A DNA stretch of 64,000 nucleotides from Terriglobia bacterium (GCA_028716525.1 JAQUPQ010000013.1:26385-90384), one strand, 5' to 3'. Shown: positions 1 to 9,180, counted from the stretch's first letter. Notes: generated from the sequence alone by a model not told the origin. Numbers and translations are program-made.

Positions 1-723
1 GCGTCCGTATTCGGCGCTGAACGTCGAATTGGTGGCTGAAAATTCGGCGACGGTGTTGATGGACGGCTGGAAGGTGATTTGATTTTGCACCATGTCGTTC
101 AGGTTGACGCCGTTGATCAGGAAATTCACGGTGTCTTCCCGATTGCCGGCGGTGTCAAAGGCGAAGGCGCCTTGCCCGCGCAACGGAGCCGTTAAGAACC
201 CGCTCTGAGGCTGCACGACGGAGCCCGGGAGCAGCAGTCCCAGGTCCACAAAGTGCCGGCCATTCAAGGGAATTTCCTGAACGGTTCGTTGCGTGATGGT
301 CTGACCGACTTCCATGGTCGTGGACTCGATGACCGGGGCCGAAGCTTCCACGTTGACCGTCTGTGAAACCTGTCCCACGGCCAGCGTCACATCGAGGTCG
401 GTCGTTACCGCAACCTGAACAATCACGTTGTCTGCCACCTTGGTTTGGAATCCCTGGGCTTGAGCCGTCACGCGATAATTGCCGATCGGCATGGCCGCCA
501 GAAGAAATTGCCCCGTCGATTCAGTGACGGTGGAACGTTCGATTCCAGTGGCATTGTTGTGGGCCGTTACCTTGGCTCCCACAATGGCGCCCCCCTGAGC
601 GTCGGTGACCAATCCGGCAATGCTTCCCGCAGACTGCGCCCGGACGGAAACGGACAGCAACGAAAACGCTAGTAACGCGATTGCGAAAACGAACAACCCT
701 CGAGCTGGCCTGGATAGAATCAT
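1..723 (-). CDS. TonB-dependent receptor, Oar-like, N-terminal part (runs off the window)
   Basis: Not in the ORF track because it is open at the window edge. Reading the minus strand from ATG at 723 gives 241 codons with no stop. A signal peptide (LFVFAIALLAFSLLSVSVRA, cleavage after AQS) is followed by a carboxypeptidase-regulatory/CarboxypepD_reg beta-sandwich (about residues 31-115, GSIAGLVTDAQGGAIVGA, ending in repeated VxV strands) and then by the start of a TonB plug domain (EIPLNGRHFVDLGLLLPG, followed by NREDTVNFLINGVNLND). This order is typical of the large acidobacterial outer-membrane receptors resembling Oar. The start has a good ribosome site, AAGGAG with a suitable spacer. The substrate is unknown. 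A GntR-type regulator lies just upstream on the same strand, and a palindrome overlaps the probable promoter. Confidence 0.85.
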   Translation of the reverse strand, partial: MILSRPARGLFVFAIALLAFSLLSVSVRAQSAGSIAGLVTDAQGGAIVGAKVTAHNNATGIERSTVTESTGQFLLAAMPIGNYRVTAQAQGFQTKVADNVIVQVAVTTDLDVTLAVGQVSQTVNVEASAPVIESTTMEVGQTITQRTVQEIPLNGRHFVDLGLLLPGSVVQPQSGFLTAPLRGQGAFAFDTAGNREDTVNFLINGVNLNDMVQNQITFQPSINTVAEFSATNSTFSAEYGR

Positions 724-857
724 GCGTCCTCTCCTTAGGTGTGGTGTTGGCATCGATAATTTAAGCTGACATAGTGCAGGTCGTCCCTGAAACCATGGAT
801 TGAGGAGCGTTTCCCGGCCGTTTGAGAACAGTTTGGAAGTAAAGGTTAAAAGCTGGT

Positions 858-886
858 TTTATAACCGAGAAGAGTGTTCCACGCAA
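858..886 (-). promoter_or_regulatory. Probable sigma-70 promoter of the TonB receptor gene
   Basis: On the minus strand, TTGCGT (881-886) and TATAAA (858-863) are separated by 17 bases. This would give a leader of about 130 nt before the receptor ATG at 723. The -35 hexamer lies inside the TGTTCCA/TGGAACA palindrome. Confidence 0.5.
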
Positions 887-893
887 TGGAACA
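875..893. promoter_or_regulatory. Operator-like palindrome TGTTCCA-N5-TGGAACA
   Basis: A perfect 7-bp inverted repeat (TGTTCCACGCAATGGAACA) with a 5-base spacer. A third copy of the half site TGTTCCA lies at 915-921, 40 bases away, about four helical turns. It overlaps the -35 of the receptor promoter, so a bound protein would be expected to block transcription. The adjacent GntR-family regulator is the obvious candidate ligand, but that assignment is inference from proximity. Confidence 0.5.
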
Positions 894-949
894 GTTGCAT
901 TTTTTTGCACAAAGTGTTCCAGCCGGAATTCAGCGCCGCATCGCGCCGC

Positions 950-1987
950 TCAGGCCGGAGGCCGCGGGGAGGGGATTGGGGATTCGAGCGCGGTTTGCAA
1001 TTGGTAGGTCAGCACGGCCTGGCGCAAGGTTTCCAGCGATTCGTCGGAAAGATGCCGGTCGAATTGCAGAATTTCGACACGCCGCGGAATCTGCTGCAGC
1101 AGGCCGGCGGGACACAGCGGTGAGACGTAGGCATATTTGACATGCCCCAAGGCCGCGGCCAACTTGCGGGAATCGGAGAACAACACCGCATGAACGCGGC
1201 CGATGACGGACTCGTGGCCCAGGTTGCGCAGGGCCGAGCGGAAGTTCTGAAAGAAATCCAGATTGGACACCACCATCGCCAGGCCGCCTTTGCGCGCGGA
1301 ATGGATGATGGAGCGGATGAATTCGGGCTTCAATCGAATCTTGACGGGCACCTTGCCGTGCTCGCGGGCAAAGCGCGTGATGTCGTCCCAATGAAAATCG
1401 GTGGTAATCAAAAACGCGGCCGCGGCCAGGGCCTTGGCGACCGAACGCGGCCGGGATTTCAGATCCTGGATCATCACGGGATGCGTGGTAAGGCCCACGT
1501 GGTCTTGAATTTCTTTGGCGAAGAGGTGGATTTGCTCGGTGTTGCATTCCACTACCACTCCGTGAATGCGCCGGCGGCGCGATTCGTCGGCCGTTTCTTC
1601 AAGCAGCTGGAGGTAGCGGGCCGGTGAAAATTGCATGCGGCGGGCCTCCTCCAGATGGCGCTCCATCATGGAGAGCAACGAAACGTAGTAGCTCTGCTCA
1701 AAATTCTTCCGCTCCAGCGTCCCGACCCGCACCCCGCTTCCTTTGCGCACCTCGATCAACCCTTCCTCCTGGAGGCGGTGATAGATTTTGAGAATGGTCT
1801 TGGGATTGACTCCGGCCATGCGGGCCATGGCGCGCACCGCCGGGAGACGGTCGCTGCCTAAACCGCCCATGTGCAACGCCGCCGTCAGTTGACTTTTAAT
1901 CTGGTCATAGAACGGCTGTTTGCTCTTCTTGTCGATGGCGAATTGCATGGCGCTTCCCGGAAGCGTGGATACGGAGCGGCTCTTCAT
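950..1987 (-). CDS. GntR-family transcriptional regulator with an uncharacterised C-terminal domain
   Basis: The N-terminal 80 residues form a GntR winged helix: KQPFYDQIKSQLTAAL, then LPAVRAMARMAGVNPKTILK as the helix-turn-helix and a wing ending GLIEVRKGSGVRVG. The short N-terminal domain resembles the YtrA/MocR type, but there is no aminotransferase domain. About 260 residues of unfamiliar alpha/beta sequence follow, with stretches such as RIHGVVVECNTEQIHLF and LITTDFHWDDITRF that suggest a periplasmic-binding-like or response-sensing fold. The track ORF starts at 2059; I prefer ATG 1987 because AAGG lies about 8-11 bases upstream, and a later ATG at 1948 directly precedes the conserved domain. 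It may regulate the downstream TonB receptor gene. The ligand is unknown. Confidence 0.75.
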   Translation of the reverse strand: MKSRSVSTLPGSAMQFAIDKKSKQPFYDQIKSQLTAALHMGGLGSDRLPAVRAMARMAGVNPKTILKIYHRLQEEGLIEVRKGSGVRVGTLERKNFEQSYYVSLLSMMERHLEEARRMQFSPARYLQLLEETADESRRRRIHGVVVECNTEQIHLFAKEIQDHVGLTTHPVMIQDLKSRPRSVAKALAAAAFLITTDFHWDDITRFAREHGKVPVKIRLKPEFIRSIIHSARKGGLAMVVSNLDFFQNFRSALRNLGHESVIGRVHAVLFSDSRKLAAALGHVKYAYVSPLCPAGLLQQIPRRVEILQFDRHLSDESLETLRQAVLTYQLQTALESPIPSPRPPA

Positions 1988-2242
1988 TGAAAAGACCTTG
2001 AAGGACTGGGATACGAGTTTCCGCGCGACGGCTGGAACTCGCGCCGGGCATTCCCCCATGGAATCAGGGTCGGCGGTGCAATCGGTTTTGCCACCCTACC
2101 GGCGCAGTGGAATTTTATCAGAATCCTGAGAAGAGTGGGCGCGCCACGATCGGCCTGTGAAAGCCGAAGGCGGGTCGAGCGCCGCTGGGGCGGTCGGGTT
2201 TTGTGAGATAATCGCGACCGCGAGGTTCTGAGGATTATTGAA

Positions 2243-3484
2243 ATGACCGAAGTATTTGTGGTGCAAGCGGCGCGTACGCCCATCGGCAAGTTTGGCGGGT
2301 CCTTGAAGGATTTTTCCGCGCCGGATTTAGGCGCCGCCGTGGTCAGCGCCCTGTTGGATCGCGCCGGAGTGGAGCCGGCTCGGGTCGACGAATTGATTTT
2401 CGGGTGTGGGCGACAGGCCGGCAGCGGTCCCAATGTGGCCCGACAGGTTTTGTGGCGCGCCGGAATTCCTCAAGAACGTACCGCCTACACCGTGAATATG
2501 GCCTGCGCCTCCAGCCTGAAATGCGTTGTCCTGGCTGCCCAGGAAATTGCTCTGGGCCATGCCGATTGTGTGGTGGCCGGCGGCGCAGAGTCCATGAGCC
2601 GTCTGCCTTTTTATTTGGAAACGGCTCGCTGGGGTGTGCGATTGGGAACACAAACGCTGGTCGACGGCATGTACCGCGACGGATTTTTATGCCCGCTGTC
2701 CCGTTTGGTTATGGGAGAAACGGCCGAGCTTTTGGCGGACGAGTTCAAGATTTCGCGAGCCCAACAGGATGCCTTTGCCCTGGAAAGCCAACATCGTGCC
2801 CAACGGGCTATTACGGCGGGGCGATTCGACCAGGAAATCATTCCGATTAATCTCCAACATAAAGTCGACCGAAGCGGCGCTGAAAAAAACGCTGCACCCG
2901 GGAAGCCATCCGACAAACCGGGCGCAAAACCCGGCGAGAGCTTCACACGCGACGAACATCCGCGCTTCGATGCAAGACCCGAGGATCTGGAACGGCTGTC
3001 ACCGGTCTTCTCGAAAAACGGAACCATCACGGCCGGCAATTCATCGGGAATCACCGACGGCGCCGCCGCCGTGCTGTTGATGTCGAAGGAGGCCATGAAG
3101 CGCAGCGGACTGGACCCGCTGGCGCGCTTTGTGGATGCCACCAGCGTGGGCGTCGATCCGCGTCGCATGGGCCTGGGGCCGGTTCCGGCCGTCCGTCAAT
3201 TGCTGGATCGGCTGAAGATGAAGCTCGACGAGTTCGATTTGGTGGAATTGAACGAAGCCTTTGCGGCCCAGGTCCTGGCGTGCGATCGCGAACTGCGTTT
3301 TGATCATCAAAGATTGAATGTGAACGGCGGGGCCATTGCTCTGGGTCATCCCATCGGAGCGACCGGGGCCCGCATCGTGGTCACGCTTCTTCAAGAAATG
3401 CAGAAACGGGGAGCACGGCGCGGGCTGGCCACACTGTGTGTCAGCGGCGGATTGGGCATGGCCGCGGCCTTCGAAAGACCTTGA
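2243..3484 (+). CDS. Thiolase family acetyl-CoA acyltransferase
   Basis: Condensing/cleaving thiolase acting on acyl-CoA (beta-oxidation or acetoacetyl-CoA metabolism). All family landmarks are present: N-terminal [16 protein letters not shown], nucleophilic Cys88 in [22 protein letters not shown], the His-bearing [18 protein letters not shown] and the second catalytic Cys in CVSGGLGMA. The 413-residue length is about 15-20 longer than usual. The excess is a Lys/Pro/Gly-rich insertion ([17 protein letters not shown]) in the loop after QHKVDR. A GATAAT -10-like box and GAGGA ribosome site precede the ATG. No beta-oxidation partner gene lies beside it, so biosynthetic and degradative roles cannot be separated. 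Confidence 0.9.
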   Translation: MTEVFVVQAARTPIGKFGGSLKDFSAPDLGAAVVSALLDRAGVEPARVDELIFGCGRQAGSGPNVARQVLWRAGIPQERTAYTVNMACASSLKCVVLAAQEIALGHADCVVAGGAESMSRLPFYLETARWGVRLGTQTLVDGMYRDGFLCPLSRLVMGETAELLADEFKISRAQQDAFALESQHRAQRAITAGRFDQEIIPINLQHKVDRSGAEKNAAPGKPSDKPGAKPGESFTRDEHPRFDARPEDLERLSPVFSKNGTITAGNSSGITDGAAAVLLMSKEAMKRSGLDPLARFVDATSVGVDPRRMGLGPVPAVRQLLDRLKMKLDEFDLVELNEAFAAQVLACDRELRFDHQRLNVNGGAIALGHPIGATGARIVVTLLQEMQKRGARRGLATLCVSGGLGMAAAFERP

Positions 3485-3570
3485 AGACGGGCACGAACCA
3501 GGGACGACCCGCGAAATTTGTATTTTGGTGTTCGTCTCCCTTCGAGCGATACGGAACTGAGGAATTGTTT

Positions 3571-4437
3571 TTGAGAGTACACGGTCTGCATCTTATCCAA
3601 CGGCTTGTCGTCGCGTTGACAGCTTTGATGTGGGTGGTTTTGTCTCTCCTGCCGGGTCCCCTGTGGGCCCAAAAAAAGTTGGTCTTCAAGGATGGGTCTG
3701 TTGAGAAGGTGGAAAGCTACCAAGTTCAAGGAGACCGCGTTCGATTCAAATCAGCGGAGCGGAGTGAATGGGAAGAAGTTCCTTTGAGCTTGGTGGATCT
3801 CGAGGCCACACGCAAGGTCAATCAGAAAGAAGCGCAAGAAATCCACTCCAGTCCGGCCCGGCCGCTGGAAAAGCCCGGCGCCGGAACGGCGGTTAAGAAT
3901 GAGCCCACGAAAAAGTCCGAGGAGCTTCCGGAAATCGCCGCCGGAGTGAGGCTTCCGAATGCCTATGGAATGTACGTTTGGGATGGGAAAAATCTTGTTC
4001 AATTGTCGGAAGCGGGAACACGCAAGCACAAAGACAAGAAAAACGCCATCATCAACATGGTCGCACCGGCGCCCGTCATGAAACAGAAAACCAGCGTGCA
4101 GCTTGACGGAGAAACTTCGGATACGCGCTTAACCACCGCCTCTCCGGTGTTCTATGCGTATCTGCCTGAAGAGCGAGCTTCCCAGGTTTCGCTGTATCGC
4201 ATGATCGTTTCCAAGAACGCCCGGGTTCTCAAAGAGGTTTCCCATTCTCAAATCACCGGCAGCGACTCCGAAAGGACTCAGGATTACATTTTCACTCCCT
4301 CCATCCGGATGAGCGAAAACGTGTACAAGATTTTTCCCACGAAGCCGCTGGAAGCGGGGGAGTATTGTCTGGTGGAGGTGAATGCGGGCCAGGATCGAGA
4401 GACTCCCACGGTTTGGGATTTTTCTGTAGTAAAGTGA
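3571..4437 (+). CDS. Secreted hypothetical protein (acidobacterial type)
   Basis: The track ORF starts with GTG at 3436 inside the thiolase gene. A TTG at 3571 preceded by TGAGGA at a 7-8 base spacing is far more plausible and puts a signal peptide at the N-terminus (LIQRLVVALTALMWVVLSLL, cleavage near LWAQ). The mature part begins KKLVFKDGSVEKVESYQVQGDRVRF and EWEEVPLSLVDLEAT, a small all-beta element I associate with secreted acidobacterial proteins in which a parameter name is followed by its effect. A longer domain follows that ends AGEYCLVEVN and WDFSVVK. No enzymatic motif is seen. Function unknown; the protein is probably periplasmic or surface-attached. Confidence 0.7.
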   Translation: MRVHGLHLIQRLVVALTALMWVVLSLLPGPLWAQKKLVFKDGSVEKVESYQVQGDRVRFKSAERSEWEEVPLSLVDLEATRKVNQKEAQEIHSSPARPLEKPGAGTAVKNEPTKKSEELPEIAAGVRLPNAYGMYVWDGKNLVQLSEAGTRKHKDKKNAIINMVAPAPVMKQKTSVQLDGETSDTRLTTASPVFYAYLPEERASQVSLYRMIVSKNARVLKEVSHSQITGSDSERTQDYIFTPSIRMSENVYKIFPTKPLEAGEYCLVEVNAGQDRETPTVWDFSVVK

Positions 4438-4619
4438 TTTCCCCAAAACAATCCTTCGCGGAACACATGCAACCTGAACAGAAGGGTTATCCATGGATCG
4501 GAATAATCCGGTTTTTAATAGTTGGTATTCTAAAAACAGTAACCCGTCTCCTATAAAAAGAATTTTGATGACATTTCGTTGGAAATGAAGTACTTATTTA
4601 GGCCTACGAATGTGCAAAT

Positions 4620-4637
4620 CTGGCAAATGAGTTGCTT
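4620..4637 (+). promoter_or_regulatory. Sigma-54 (RpoN) -24/-12 promoter candidate
   Basis: TGGCAAATGAGTTGCTT keeps the diagnostic GG-N10-GC spacing, with TGGCA at 4621 and TTGCT at 4632. The expected start of transcription is near 4647, about 50 nt before the kinase ATG. It sits in an AT-richer intergenic stretch and is bracketed by near-identical words TGTGCAAATC (4611) and TGTGCAAGTC (4644). Because the operon encodes an NtrC-type activator, autoregulation is plausible. Confidence 0.6.
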
Positions 4638-4696
4638 AAAAGTTGTGCAAGTCGGATTTTTCATGTTTTTGGGCTTTTGAACATTAGAGCAAGGCC

Positions 4697-7630
4697 ATGA
4701 CGCGACTACTTCCATTTTCCTTCAAATCTGTATTGATCGGCCTGATCACCGTGGCCGTGGCGGTGTTCGGCACGATCAATTTCATCGAGCGGACCAAGAC
4801 CAACATGTGGATTGCTCCCGACGACGGGGTGTCGTGGCAGGACGCGGATCAAGGCATTCAGGCCTGGATTGTGGAGTCGGGCAGTTCCGGCGAGAAAGCG
4901 GGCGTGCAAGTCGGCGACATTTTGGTGTCGATTGAAGGCCACCAAGTGGCGGATTCCATCGAAGTGACCAAGCGCCTGTTCCAAGTGGGAGTCTGGAACA
5001 AGCCCACCTATCACATTTTGCGTCACGGCATCCCCATTGATTTGCGGGTCATTGTGGCGCCGCAGGATACGCGGGCCTCGTTCAAATTCTTTTTGGAGCT
5101 GGTTGGGCTGTTGTATCTGCTGATCGGCGTGTTCATCTTCATGCGTCGATGGGAAGCCCCGCAGGCGGTCCTTTTTTACGCCTTCTGCCTGACCTCATTC
5201 GTGTTGTACACGTTCTCTTACACCGGCAAGCTGAATCTTTTCGACTGGTGTATTTACTGGTCCAACTCGCTGGCGTTGATATTGCAGCCGGCGCTGTTTG
5301 TGCATTTTTGTGTGTCCTTTCCCCGGTACAAGCGTGTTCTGGAATCGCGCCGGGTTCTGGTCGGTCTTCTGTATTTGCCCATGGTGGTGCTGCTGGGGCT
5401 GCAGGTGGCGTTCATCACGGGAACGTTTTTGACGCCGCATTTCACACTGGCACAGCGCTGGTTTTTGGACCGGCTCGACATTTTGTATTCAGCGGTGTAT
5501 TTCCTGGCGGGTGCAGCCAGCTTGGTGCACACCTATCGGCTCGCCGCCACGCCGGAGTTGCGGCAGCAGATGCGTTGGATTACGCCGGGGGCCATCGCCG
5601 CGGTTGTTCCTTTTGCGGTGGGCTATGCCTTTCCGTATTTCTTGGGGGTGGTGCCGACGCTGTGGATGAACTACTCCGTCCTGCCGCTGATTTTGATTCC
5701 GCTGACCTTCGGGTACGCCATCATCCGCTATCGCCTGATGGATGTGGATATCATGTTCAAACAAGGCGTGGCCTACACCCTCGCCACTTTGATGATCATC
5801 GGTGTGTATTTTGCGGTGGTCGCAGCCATTGGAATCACGTTCAGCAAAGCCATTGCGGGTTCCCCGGTGACCAGCGTGATCACGACCGTGGTGGCGGCGT
5901 TTCTTTTCGCGCCGGTCCGCAATTGGATTCAGGTGCGGCTGGATAAATTCTTTTATCGTGAGCGTTATGACTATCGTTCCACCATGATCGAATTCGGGCG
6001 CGCCTTGGGTTCGGAGATCCATCTCGACCTGATGTTGAACTCGGTGGTGGATCGGCTTTCACAGACCTTGCAGGTCGACCGCATTGCCGTTTTCCTTCGA
6101 AAGGACACGCCGCAGGGCCACTTTGTGATTGCGCGTGCCCGCGGCATCCCGTACGCCACCAATTTGGATTTGAAATTCCTGTCGCCGGAGCGCCCCGAGC
6201 TTCGCCGCGGATATCTTTTTTACGAGAATTTCAAATCCCTTCTTCATGAGAAGGCGGAGCACCACGCCTCGCTGCGGCATTTGGATTTGAATTATTACAT
6301 CCCCTGTGTGGCCAAGGATTCCATTCTGGCGGTCATCGGATTGAGCAAAACCATCTACGGCGACTTTCTCTCTCGCGAAGATTTGGAGCTGCTGCAGACC
6401 ATTGCCGGCTACGTCGGCATCGCCGTGGAAAACGCCCAGCTCTACGAATCCCTGGAGCAAGAGGCCCTGGAAGCGCAGCGATTGAAGGCCTTTTTGGAAA
6501 ACATCGTGGAATCGATCAATGTGGGCATTTTGACCAGCGATTTGGATGATCGCATCGATTCATGGAATTCGCAGATGGAACGGTTTTACGGATTGAGACG
6601 CGGGCAGGCGCTCGGGCGAACCTTGAAAGAGGTGTTTCCGGGCGATTTGATGCGGGCCGTCCGGCGCGTCTACACCGCCAGCGTCACCCATGCCGCGCTG
6701 AAGCCCGTCGGCGACAGTGAAGACGCCATCGGGCGAATTTACAAGTTCAACCTCCGTCACCCGGTGTGGAGGGTTTCGGACGGAGGTAATGGAGATCAGG
6801 CCACCCCCGAAGCCCGCATCGTCAACATCGCCGTGACTCCACTCATCGGTCGGGATCACACCATCAAAGGGAAACTCATCCTGTTTGACGACATTACGGA
6901 CCGCTCGGCCCTCGAAGATCAACTCATGCAATCCGAGAAGCTGACCTCTATCGGATTGTTGGCCGCCGGCGTGGCCCATGAGGTCAACACGCCCTTGGCG
7001 GTGATCTCCAGTTACACGCAGATGCTTCAAAAACAATTGAAACCCGACGATCCCATGAACAAGATTGTTGAAAAGATCATCAAACAATCGTTTCGCGCCT
7101 CCGAAATTGTGAACGGCCTGTTGAGCTTTTCGCGGACCGCCGGCACGCAGTACTCGGAGGTGGATTGCAACAAGGTGATCAACGAAACGCTGTCGCTGCT
7201 GGAACATCAATTCAAGACCGCCAAGGTGAATGTGGAAAAACGGCTGGGCGGGGATCTGCCTTCCATTCATGCCAACATCGGCAAGCTGCAGCAGGTGTTT
7301 CTGAACTTGTTTTTGAATGCCAAGGACGCCATGCCTTCGGGCGGCGTATTGACGATCACGACCGGAGCGCGGAATTCCGATGTGATTATCGAGGTCGCCG
7401 ACACCGGCAGCGGCATTTCCACGGAGCATTTGAAAAAGATTTACGACCCGTTCTTTACCACAAAGACCGGGCGCGGCACCGGGCTGGGACTCTCCGTCAG
7501 CTACGGCATTATCCAGGAGCATTCCGGGAAGATTGATGTTGAAAGCCAGCCCGGGCAGGGCACTCGATTTACCTTGGAGTTTCCCGCCCTTCATGCCCGG
7601 GTGGCCGCGGAAAGGGTGGTCACGGTATGA
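4697..7630 (+). CDS. Membrane sensor histidine kinase with PDZ, GAF and PAS domains (NtrB/ZraS type)
   Basis: 977 residues. An N-terminal membrane anchor (SVLIGLITVAVAVFGTINFI) is followed by a PDZ-like domain (SGEKAGVQVGDILVSIEG, about residues 55-120), then seven to eight transmembrane segments (about 135-410), a GAF domain (about 440-590), a PAS domain (AFLENIVESINVGILTSDLD onward), a HisKA domain with phospho-acceptor His761 in VAHEVNTPLAVIS, and HATPase_c (NLFLNAKDAMPSGG, DTGSGIS, GRGTGLGLSVSYGI). It should phosphorylate the response regulator encoded by the next gene, with which it overlaps by four bases (ATGA). The PDZ domain ahead of the membrane core suggests sensing of a protein or peptide signal in the envelope, which is inference. 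Transcription may start from a sigma-54 promoter just upstream. Confidence 0.92.
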   Translation: MTRLLPFSFKSVLIGLITVAVAVFGTINFIERTKTNMWIAPDDGVSWQDADQGIQAWIVESGSSGEKAGVQVGDILVSIEGHQVADSIEVTKRLFQVGVWNKPTYHILRHGIPIDLRVIVAPQDTRASFKFFLELVGLLYLLIGVFIFMRRWEAPQAVLFYAFCLTSFVLYTFSYTGKLNLFDWCIYWSNSLALILQPALFVHFCVSFPRYKRVLESRRVLVGLLYLPMVVLLGLQVAFITGTFLTPHFTLAQRWFLDRLDILYSAVYFLAGAASLVHTYRLAATPELRQQMRWITPGAIAAVVPFAVGYAFPYFLGVVPTLWMNYSVLPLILIPLTFGYAIIRYRLMDVDIMFKQGVAYTLATLMIIGVYFAVVAAIGITFSKAIAGSPVTSVITTVVAAFLFAPVRNWIQVRLDKFFYRERYDYRSTMIEFGRALGSEIHLDLMLNSVVDRLSQTLQVDRIAVFLRKDTPQGHFVIARARGIPYATNLDLKFLSPERPELRRGYLFYENFKSLLHEKAEHHASLRHLDLNYYIPCVAKDSILAVIGLSKTIYGDFLSREDLELLQTIAGYVGIAVENAQLYESLEQEALEAQRLKAFLENIVESINVGILTSDLDDRIDSWNSQMERFYGLRRGQALGRTLKEVFPGDLMRAVRRVYTASVTHAALKPVGDSEDAIGRIYKFNLRHPVWRVSDGGNGDQATPEARIVNIAVTPLIGRDHTIKGKLILFDDITDRSALEDQLMQSEKLTSIGLLAAGVAHEVNTPLAVISSYTQMLQKQLKPDDPMNKIVEKIIKQSFRASEIVNGLLSFSRTAGTQYSEVDCNKVINETLSLLEHQFKTAKVNVEKRLGGDLPSIHANIGKLQQVFLNLFLNAKDAMPSGGVLTITTGARNSDVIIEVADTGSGISTEHLKKIYDPFFTTKTGRGTGLGLSVSYGIIQEHSGKIDVESQPGQGTRFTLEFPALHARVAAERVVTV

Positions 7631-9069
7631 GCGTGGTGATGGGCACAGGAACCGAACCCCAAACCCGGACCCCGGCGCGGGCCAACATTCTGGTGGTCGA
7701 CGACGAGGCTGAAATTCGGGAATCGCTCGAGATGCTCCTGAACGCCGAAGGCTATTCCGTCAGTGGAGCTTCCAACGGGGAAGAAGGACTGCAGCGTCTT
7801 CGCGACAAGGATTTCGATGTGGTGTTGCTGGACGTCATGATGCCGGGGAAGAACGGACTGGAAGTGTTGAAAGAGATTCGCGCCCTCGACCGTGACGTAG
7901 CCGTCGTGATGATTACAGCCTTCGGTTCGGTCGAAAATGCCATTGCCGCCATCCGCTCGGGCGCTCACGATTTCATTACCAAGCCCTGGGACAACGACAA
8001 GCTGCTGATCGATGTCGAGAATGCCGTCCGCAACCGGCGACTGCTGCAGGAGAACGTGCAGCTGAAGCGGGCGCTGAAGGAACGCTACAATTTTCCCAAC
8101 ATCATCGGCAAGAGCGAGCGCATGCTGAAGATTTTCGATTTGGTCACCCAAGTGGCCTCCTCGCGCTCCACGGTGATGATCCAGGGCGAGAGCGGAACCG
8201 GAAAAGAGCTCATCGCCAAGGCCGTTCACTCCATCTCGCCGCGGGCCGATCGGCCCTTCATTCCCGTCAATACCGGATCCTTGCCCGCCGACCTGTTGGA
8301 GTCCAACCTCTTCGGACACGAGAAAGGGGCGTTCACCAGCGCCGTGGCCTCCAAGAAGGGGCTGTTTGAAGTCGCCGACACCGGAACCATCTTTTTTGAC
8401 GAGATCGGTTTGGTGGGATTGGAAACGCAGGCCAAATTGCTGCGGGTCATTCAAGAACGCGAATTCATGCGGTTGGGCGGGGTGGAAACCATCAAGGTCG
8501 ACGTCCGCATCATCGCCGCCACCAACGAAGATTTGAAGGGCTTGGTCACCCAGGGCAAGTTTCGCGATGATTTGTTCTACCGCTTGAACGTCATCGCCGT
8601 GCAGCTGCCGCCCCTGCGCGAACGCAAGGAAGATATTCCCCTGCTGGTGGAGCACTTCATCCAAAAGTATTGCGAGGATAATGGCCGCCCCGCCATCCGA
8701 TTCACCGCCGAAGCCATGAAAGCCTTGATGGACCACAACTGGCCCGGCAATGTTCGGGAACTCGAAAACGCCGTGGAACGCGCCGTGGTGCTCAGCACCA
8801 CGCCCTGGGTGGACGTGAGCCTTCTTCCGGAATCCATTTTTGAATCCGGTGTGCCCGGCAACCGGACGCTGCAAAATATTCCCTTCAATGAAAATGCCAC
8901 CCTGTTCGATATTCTCGATTCGGTGGAACGCCGCGTGATTGTCGATGTGCTGGAGAAGGTGGCTTGGAGTCAAACCAATGCCGCCGAACGGTTGGGTGTT
9001 CCGCTGTCCACGCTCAATCAAAAGATCAAGCGGTTGAACATCGAGATCAAACGGCGGCGAGAAGCCTGA
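7627..9069 (+). CDS. NtrC-family sigma-54-dependent response regulator
   Basis: Receiver domain at residues 20-135 with acidic pair Asp25/26, phospho-acceptor Asp69 (VVLLDVMMPG) and Lys119. An AAA+ domain follows, with Walker A GESGTGKE (187-194), Walker B GTIFFDEI and an arginine-finger region. The C-terminal Fis-like helix-turn-helix reads TNAAERLGVPLSTLNQKIKRL. It activates RpoN-dependent transcription once phosphorylated, presumably by the coupled kinase. The sigma-54 contact loop reads GAFTSA (234-239) instead of the canonical GAFTGA. It overlaps the kinase stop by four bases, so the two are translationally coupled. Confidence 0.95.
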   Translation: MSVVMGTGTEPQTRTPARANILVVDDEAEIRESLEMLLNAEGYSVSGASNGEEGLQRLRDKDFDVVLLDVMMPGKNGLEVLKEIRALDRDVAVVMITAFGSVENAIAAIRSGAHDFITKPWDNDKLLIDVENAVRNRRLLQENVQLKRALKERYNFPNIIGKSERMLKIFDLVTQVASSRSTVMIQGESGTGKELIAKAVHSISPRADRPFIPVNTGSLPADLLESNLFGHEKGAFTSAVASKKGLFEVADTGTIFFDEIGLVGLETQAKLLRVIQEREFMRLGGVETIKVDVRIIAATNEDLKGLVTQGKFRDDLFYRLNVIAVQLPPLRERKEDIPLLVEHFIQKYCEDNGRPAIRFTAEAMKALMDHNWPGNVRELENAVERAVVLSTTPWVDVSLLPESIFESGVPGNRTLQNIPFNENATLFDILDSVERRVIVDVLEKVAWSQTNAAERLGVPLSTLNQKIKRLNIEIKRRREA

Positions 9070-9180
9070 CACGGCGAAGAGGCTTGGAAGCCGGCTGCAT
9101 CGTTTGGACTCCTGGCGGTCATCGCCTCCCCGGATCAATGTCCCTGTATTGATTTCCCTTCCTCGAGGTCCCGCCGCCGC

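Noticed and set aside
3436-3570. GTG start of the secreted protein inside the thiolase gene
   Set aside because: TTG 3571 has a Shine-Dalgarno sequence and gives a proper signal peptide, while the earlier start adds 45 unconvincing residues.
7591-9138. 515-aa antisense ORF over the NtrC-type gene
   Set aside because: Gly/Gln/His-rich shadow of high-GC codon usage; no motif or ribosome site, while the sense frame is unmistakable.
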